Below, one piece after another: positions 60,182 through 64,000 of a stretch of DNA of 64,000 nucleotides. The notes beneath the pieces are model-generated. The model did no database searches. It was not told the origin of the DNA and saw nothing but the letters and a program-made list of their open reading frames with translations. The stretch lies in the NCBI GenBank assembly GCA_021789555.1, contig JAJYJK010000002.1, positions 62,001-126,000 on the forward strand, read 5' to 3'. The stretch is from Nitrospirota bacterium. Its GTDB lineage: Bacteria > Nitrospirota > Thermodesulfovibrionia > Thermodesulfovibrionales > JdFR-88. Both the position numbers and the translations under genes were made by a program. Position 1 is the first letter of the stretch. Each line of letters begins with the position of its first letter.

Positions 60182-62458
60182 TTGAAAGAACCCGAGATAA
60201 CCGAAGAACTCATACGGGAGCACGGCCTCAAGGCCGAGGAATACGCCAGGATACTCGATATCCTGGGCAGGCCGCCCACATTCACGGAGCTTGGCATCTT
60301 CTCCGTCATGTGGAGCGAGCACTGCTCTTATAAGAGCTCGCGCATCCATTTCAGAAATTTCCCCACATCCGCACCCTGGGTGGTGCAGGGCCCGGGGGAA
60401 AACGCCGGGATAATAGAAATAGGCGAAGGCCTCTGCGCCGCCTTCAAGATGGAATCCCACAACCACCCCTCCTTTATCGAGCCCTACCAGGGCGCGGCAA
60501 CCGGCGTGGGGGGGATACTCCGGGACATCTTCACGATGGGGGCGCGGCCGGTGGCAAGCCTGAATTCCCTCCGCTTCGGGCCTCTGGACGAGCCGCTCCA
60601 GCGGCACCTGCTCTCCGGCGTCGTCTCCGGCATCGCGGGATACGGAAACTGCATCGGCGTTCCCACCGTGGGCGGAGATGTCTACTTCCACCCCTGCTAC
60701 AGCGGCAACATCCTCGTTAACGTATTCAATTTAGGCATAGTAAAAAAGGGAAAGATATTCAGGGGGACGGCCTCCGGCGCGGGCAACCCCGTCATATACG
60801 TGGGCTCCAAGACCGGCCGGGACGGCATACACGGCGTTACGATGGCATCCGAGGAGTTCACGGATGACGCCGAGCAGAAGAAGCCAAACGTCCAGGTGGG
60901 AGACCCGTTCACCGAAAAGCTCCTCCTGGAGGCCTGCCTCGAAGCGATGGACAAGGACCTCATCGTCGGCATCCAGGACATGGGCGGGGCCGGGCTCACC
61001 TCCTCCTCCTCCGAGATGGCGGGAAGGGCCGGCACGGGGATCGAGCTGTACATAGAAAAAGTCCCCCCAAGGGAAAAAGACATGATCCCCTACGAGTTCA
61101 TGCTTTCCGAGAGCCAGGAGCGCATGCTCATCGTCGCAAAAAACAGCAAGGTGGAGGAGCTTCTGGAGATATTCCGCAAGTGGGACCTGGAGGCCGTCGT
61201 GATCGGCAGGGTGACGGACGACGGTTTTTTAAATGTGAAATGGCACGAAAAGACGGTCGCCAAAATACCGGCAAACAAGATATCAAGCGAGGCCCCGTTC
61301 TATGACAGGCCGTATGAAAGGCCCGCCTGGCAGGACGCCCTCCAGGCGCTCGATACAAACGCCATCGGACTGCCAGCGGACTATAACAAGGTCCTCATAA
61401 GCCTGCTTGGTTCGCCCAATATCGCCTCCAAGCAGATGATCTGGCAGCAGTACGATCACATGGTAAGGACGAACACGGTGGTGCTGCCCGGCTCTGACGC
61501 CGCGATTATTCGAATAAAAGAGACGGGCCGGGTGAAAGAGGCGGGTCGCGTGGACAAAACGGGCGACTGGCGGGAGATGGGCATTGCCATGAGTGTTGAT
61601 TGCTCCAGCCGGTACTGCTATCTTGACCCCTACCTGGGCGGGATGCACGCGGTCGCGGAGGCGGCAAGGAACATTGCGTGCTCCGGCGCGAGACCGCGCG
61701 CCCTCACCGACAACCTGAACTTCGGCAACCCGGAAAAACCGGAGGTAATGTGGCAGTTCGTAAACGCCGTAAAAGGCATCGGGGAGGCATGCCGCGTCCT
61801 CGAGACCCCCGTAGTGGGCGGAAACGTGAGTTTCTATAACGAGACAAAAGGCGCGGCCATCTACCCAACCCCTACTATCGGCATGGTGGGGATATTCGAG
61901 GACGTGCAGAGGCATCTGACCCAGGCATTCAAGCGCGAGGGCGATACCGTAGCGCTCCTTGGGGCCACGAGAGAGGAGCTTGGAGGCTCCGAATACCTCG
62001 CGGTCATTCACGGGATTGAAAGGGGCATGCCCCCGTCGCTTGACCTGGAGGCTGAAAAAAGGCTCCACGGACTTCTGTTCGAGGCCGTACCCTTTTTGCA
62101 TTCCGCCCACGACTGCTCCGAGGGCGGGCTTGCGGTCGCGCTCGCCGAATCCGCGATATCCGGTGGAGTCGGGGCCGGGATATCGCTAAAACCGCTCCTC
62201 GGCGACGGCAAAAGGGAAAAACCGATGAGAAAAGACGCGCTTCTCTTCGGGGAGTCCGCAGGCCGGGTGGTCGTCAGCCTGGCCGAAGAAGACCTGGCGG
62301 CCCTGAAGGGCCTCTGCGAAAAATGGGAGACACCCCTGTTTGAACTGGGCAGGACCGGGGGCGAAAACCTGAAAATAGACGCTGAGATAGATTTACCTTT
62401 GGGCGAGCTTTCAAATGCTTTCAATCACTCACTCAGACAGCATGTGGAATCCAGATAA
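60182..62458 (+). CDS. purL: Phosphoribosylformylglycinamidine synthase, PurL subunit
   Basis: 758 residues, the small-subunit PurL type that works with PurS and PurQ (neither is in the window). It makes FGAM from FGAR, glutamine ammonia and ATP. The start is a TTG at 60182, giving the normal N-terminus '[20 protein letters not shown]'; no good ribosome-binding site is visible. Motifs: '[18 protein letters not shown]', '[20 protein letters not shown]', '[19 protein letters not shown]', '[19 protein letters not shown]' and '[18 protein letters not shown]'. It overlaps purF by 17 bases, and three short repeats sit just upstream. Confidence 0.95.
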   Translation: MKEPEITEELIREHGLKAEEYARILDILGRPPTFTELGIFSVMWSEHCSYKSSRIHFRNFPTSAPWVVQGPGENAGIIEIGEGLCAAFKMESHNHPSFIEPYQGAATGVGGILRDIFTMGARPVASLNSLRFGPLDEPLQRHLLSGVVSGIAGYGNCIGVPTVGGDVYFHPCYSGNILVNVFNLGIVKKGKIFRGTASGAGNPVIYVGSKTGRDGIHGVTMASEEFTDDAEQKKPNVQVGDPFTEKLLLEACLEAMDKDLIVGIQDMGGAGLTSSSSEMAGRAGTGIELYIEKVPPREKDMIPYEFMLSESQERMLIVAKNSKVEELLEIFRKWDLEAVVIGRVTDDGFLNVKWHEKTVAKIPANKISSEAPFYDRPYERPAWQDALQALDTNAIGLPADYNKVLISLLGSPNIASKQMIWQQYDHMVRTNTVVLPGSDAAIIRIKETGRVKEAGRVDKTGDWREMGIAMSVDCSSRYCYLDPYLGGMHAVAEAARNIACSGARPRALTDNLNFGNPEKPEVMWQFVNAVKGIGEACRVLETPVVGGNVSFYNETKGAAIYPTPTIGMVGIFEDVQRHLTQAFKREGDTVALLGATREELGGSEYLAVIHGIERGMPPSLDLEAEKRLHGLLFEAVPFLHSAHDCSEGGLAVALAESAISGGVGAGISLKPLLGDGKREKPMRKDALLFGESAGRVVVSLAEEDLAALKGLCEKWETPLFELGRTGGENLKIDAEIDLPLGELSNAFNHSLRQHVESR

Positions 62459-63845
62459 GTTCAGGGAGGAGTGCGGGGTCTTCGGGGTATACGGCCATCC
62501 CGAGGCGGCCAACCTCGTTTACCTCGGGCTCTACGCGCTCCAGCACCGCGGACAGGAGAGCGCGGGCATCTGCTCCTCGGATGAAAAGCAGCTCCACCTT
62601 GAAAAATCCGTCGGCCTCGTGGCCGACATCTTCACGGAAAAGCGGCTGAAAAAACTCCCCGGCTACGTGGCGATCGGCCACAACAGGTATTCCACGGCCG
62701 GCGGCAGCAACCCCAAGAACGTGCAGCCCATACTTGCTAATTTCTCCATGGGACAGCTTGCGATCTCCCACAACGGAAACCTCATAAACGCCTACGAACT
62801 GAGGAAGTCCCTCGAAAAAAACGGCGCGATCTTCCAGTCCTCCTCCGACAGCGAGGTCTTCATCCACCTCATAGCCCACAGCAGGGAAGAGGACCTCAAG
62901 GAGCGCGTAATAATGGCCCTCCGGGAGGTGGCCGGCTCATACAGCCTTATAATACTCACGGAGAAAAGACTCATCGCGGTCCGAGACCCCTACGGCGTGA
63001 GGCCGCTGAGCGTAGGCACGGTGGACGGCGCCTACGTGGTGGCGTCCGAGACCTGCGCCTTTGACCTCATCGGCGCCGAATATCTCAGGGACGTGGAGCC
63101 GGGCGAGATGATAGTGATCGATATTAACGGCCTTACCTCTTACCCGAAAAGCGTCACGGCGCCCAGGAAGGCCTTCTGCATATTCGAGTACATATATTTC
63201 GCCCGCCCGGACAGCCGCATCTTCGGCGGGCACAGCGTAAACGCGGTGCGGAAACAGTTCGGCAAACAGCTCGCCCTCGAATGCCCGGTGGATGCCGACC
63301 TGGTCATCCCGGTGCCCGATTCGGGCGTGCCGGCGGCCATAGGCTACAGCGAGCAAAGCGGCATCCCCTTCGACTTCGGGCTCATAAGAAACCACTACAT
63401 AGGCAGGACTTTCATCGAACCCAAACAGAGCATCAGGCACTTCGGGGTGAAGATAAAACTGAACCCCGTGCGAGACCTCCTGGAAGGCAAAAGGGTGATC
63501 GTCGTGGACGACTCGATTGTAAGGGGCACCACGAGCAAGAAGATAGTGAAGATGCTGCGGGAGGGGGGCGACGTGCGCGAGGTGCATATGAAGATAAGCT
63601 CTCCGCCCACGAAAGGGCCCTGCTTCTACGGCATAGACACCCCCACCCGGCAGGAGCTCATAGCGTCGAGCCACAACGAGGAGGAGATCCGCCGCTACAT
63701 AACCGCCGACAGCCTCTCCTACCTGAGCATCGACGGGCTCTTCAAGGAAATACCCGACCCCGAAAATTTCTGCAGGGCCTGCTTCACAAAAGAATATCCG
63801 ATTTCCTTCCCCGGCCAGGAAAGCCAGCTGGAGATTCTTTTCTAA
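62442..63845 (+). CDS. purF: Amidophosphoribosyltransferase, iron-sulfur type
   Basis: 467 residues from the ATG at 62442, chosen because it leaves a ten-residue propeptide ([10 protein letters not shown]) before the catalytic Cys of '[20 protein letters not shown]'. It makes phosphoribosylamine from PRPP and glutamine, the committed purine step. The PRTase site is '[19 protein letters not shown]'. Four Cys positions match the B. subtilis-type [4Fe-4S] enzyme: '[11 protein letters not shown]', '[11 protein letters not shown]' and '[11 protein letters not shown]', so the cluster is probably present. It overlaps purL. Confidence 0.95.
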   Translation: MWNPDKFREECGVFGVYGHPEAANLVYLGLYALQHRGQESAGICSSDEKQLHLEKSVGLVADIFTEKRLKKLPGYVAIGHNRYSTAGGSNPKNVQPILANFSMGQLAISHNGNLINAYELRKSLEKNGAIFQSSSDSEVFIHLIAHSREEDLKERVIMALREVAGSYSLIILTEKRLIAVRDPYGVRPLSVGTVDGAYVVASETCAFDLIGAEYLRDVEPGEMIVIDINGLTSYPKSVTAPRKAFCIFEYIYFARPDSRIFGGHSVNAVRKQFGKQLALECPVDADLVIPVPDSGVPAAIGYSEQSGIPFDFGLIRNHYIGRTFIEPKQSIRHFGVKIKLNPVRDLLEGKRVIVVDDSIVRGTTSKKIVKMLREGGDVREVHMKISSPPTKGPCFYGIDTPTRQELIASSHNEEEIRRYITADSLSYLSIDGLFKEIPDPENFCRACFTKEYPISFPGQESQLEILF

Positions 63846-63951
63846 CTTTAAATTGAATCCCCCTGCCGCAAGCTGCACACAGCCCGCATCCCGCCCTTCG
63901 GGTTTATCTCAAATAGCCACATGAACTCAAAAAAGCCTTTTTTTTAAAGTT

Positions 63952-63990
63952 ACACCCTCTCCCTTGAGGGAGAGGGTTGGGAGAGGGTGT
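63952..63990. repeat. Dispersed GC-rich repeat with alternative hairpins
   Basis: ACACCCTCTCCC and GGGAGAGGGTGT are perfect outer arms; the middle GAGGGAGAGGG can also pair with the left arm. Two mutually exclusive hairpins are possible. It is 107 bases past the purF stop; nothing else is visible in 63846-64000. Confidence 0.7.
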
Positions 63991-64000
63991 TTAGAACCTA

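Noticed and set aside
63846-63950. Terminator directly after purF
   Set aside because: A GC stretch (CCCGCCCTTCGGG) is present but without a stable longer stem and T run.

Overview
The window reads as a chromosomal segment of a high-G+C Gram-negative bacterium. It carries lipopolysaccharide transport (Lpt), outer-membrane assembly (Omp85/TamB), TolC-type efflux, sigma-54 and HD-GYP signalling. The gene order, the small SAP-domain protein, the PurL of the split PurLQS type and the iron-sulfur type PurF suggest a lineage near Desulfobacterota/Nitrospirota. That placement is an inference; no rRNA is present to settle it.

Layout. 1-5.6 kb (+): end of lptC, lptA, lptB, rpoN, hpf, rapZ and an RluD-type pseudouridine synthase, tightly spaced. 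5.7-9.3 kb (+): a PAS histidine kinase containing a recent 402-bp internal duplication of a cysteine-rich domain, coupled to an HD-GYP response regulator. 9.3-14.2 kb: an accessory stretch with a ChaN remnant, a terminator, repeat elements, a secreted basic protein, a nitroreductase, a PPC-domain protein and an apparent operon on the minus strand. That operon holds a 24-aa peptide, two paralogous secreted beta-sandwich proteins, a 20-aa sister peptide and a terminator, and is the most unusual thing in the window. 14.2-21.6 kb (-): tamB, a seven-POTRA Omp85 gene and a short SurA-like gene, forming an envelope-assembly operon. 21.7-23.8 kb: tRNA-Val, two toxin-antitoxin pairs, a gene remnant and a SAP-domain mini-protein. 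23.9-29.7 kb: a cation/Ca exchanger and a TetR-TolC-EmrA-EmrB efflux operon. 29.7-38.2 kb (-): acetyl-CoA synthetase, glycogen branching enzyme, tRNA-Gly, an ArnT-like glycosyltransferase with a PAP2 phosphatase, the tRNA t6A enzyme Sua5/YrdC and a DUF89 phosphatase. 38.2-41.7 kb (-): purH-purD-purE. 41.9-48.6 kb (-): an ArsR-controlled RND efflux operon. 48.7-64 kb: alanine dehydrogenase, tyrS, an epimerase, MgtC, a CobA-HemD fusion followed by polyprenyl-phosphate-mannose and GDP-mannose genes with a large membrane protein, a PhoU-like gene, a lipoprotein, and purL-purF.

How the genes work together. Purine synthesis is split between two loci. Envelope biogenesis is covered by Lpt and Omp85/TamB. 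Two independent tripartite efflux operons each begin with their own regulator gene. The ManC, Dpm1-like and multi-pass membrane genes look like a lipid-linked mannosylation pathway. Several small repeat families are scattered through intergenic DNA: a GC-rich 'CCCTCTCCC' palindrome family, a 'GCAAG...ATACGCTCG...ATCCATT' family, and local tandem duplications at the ends of purD and purH.

All assignments come from reading translated sequence and motifs by eye. No database search was run, so family names are recognition calls, and promoters and operators are pattern matches only.
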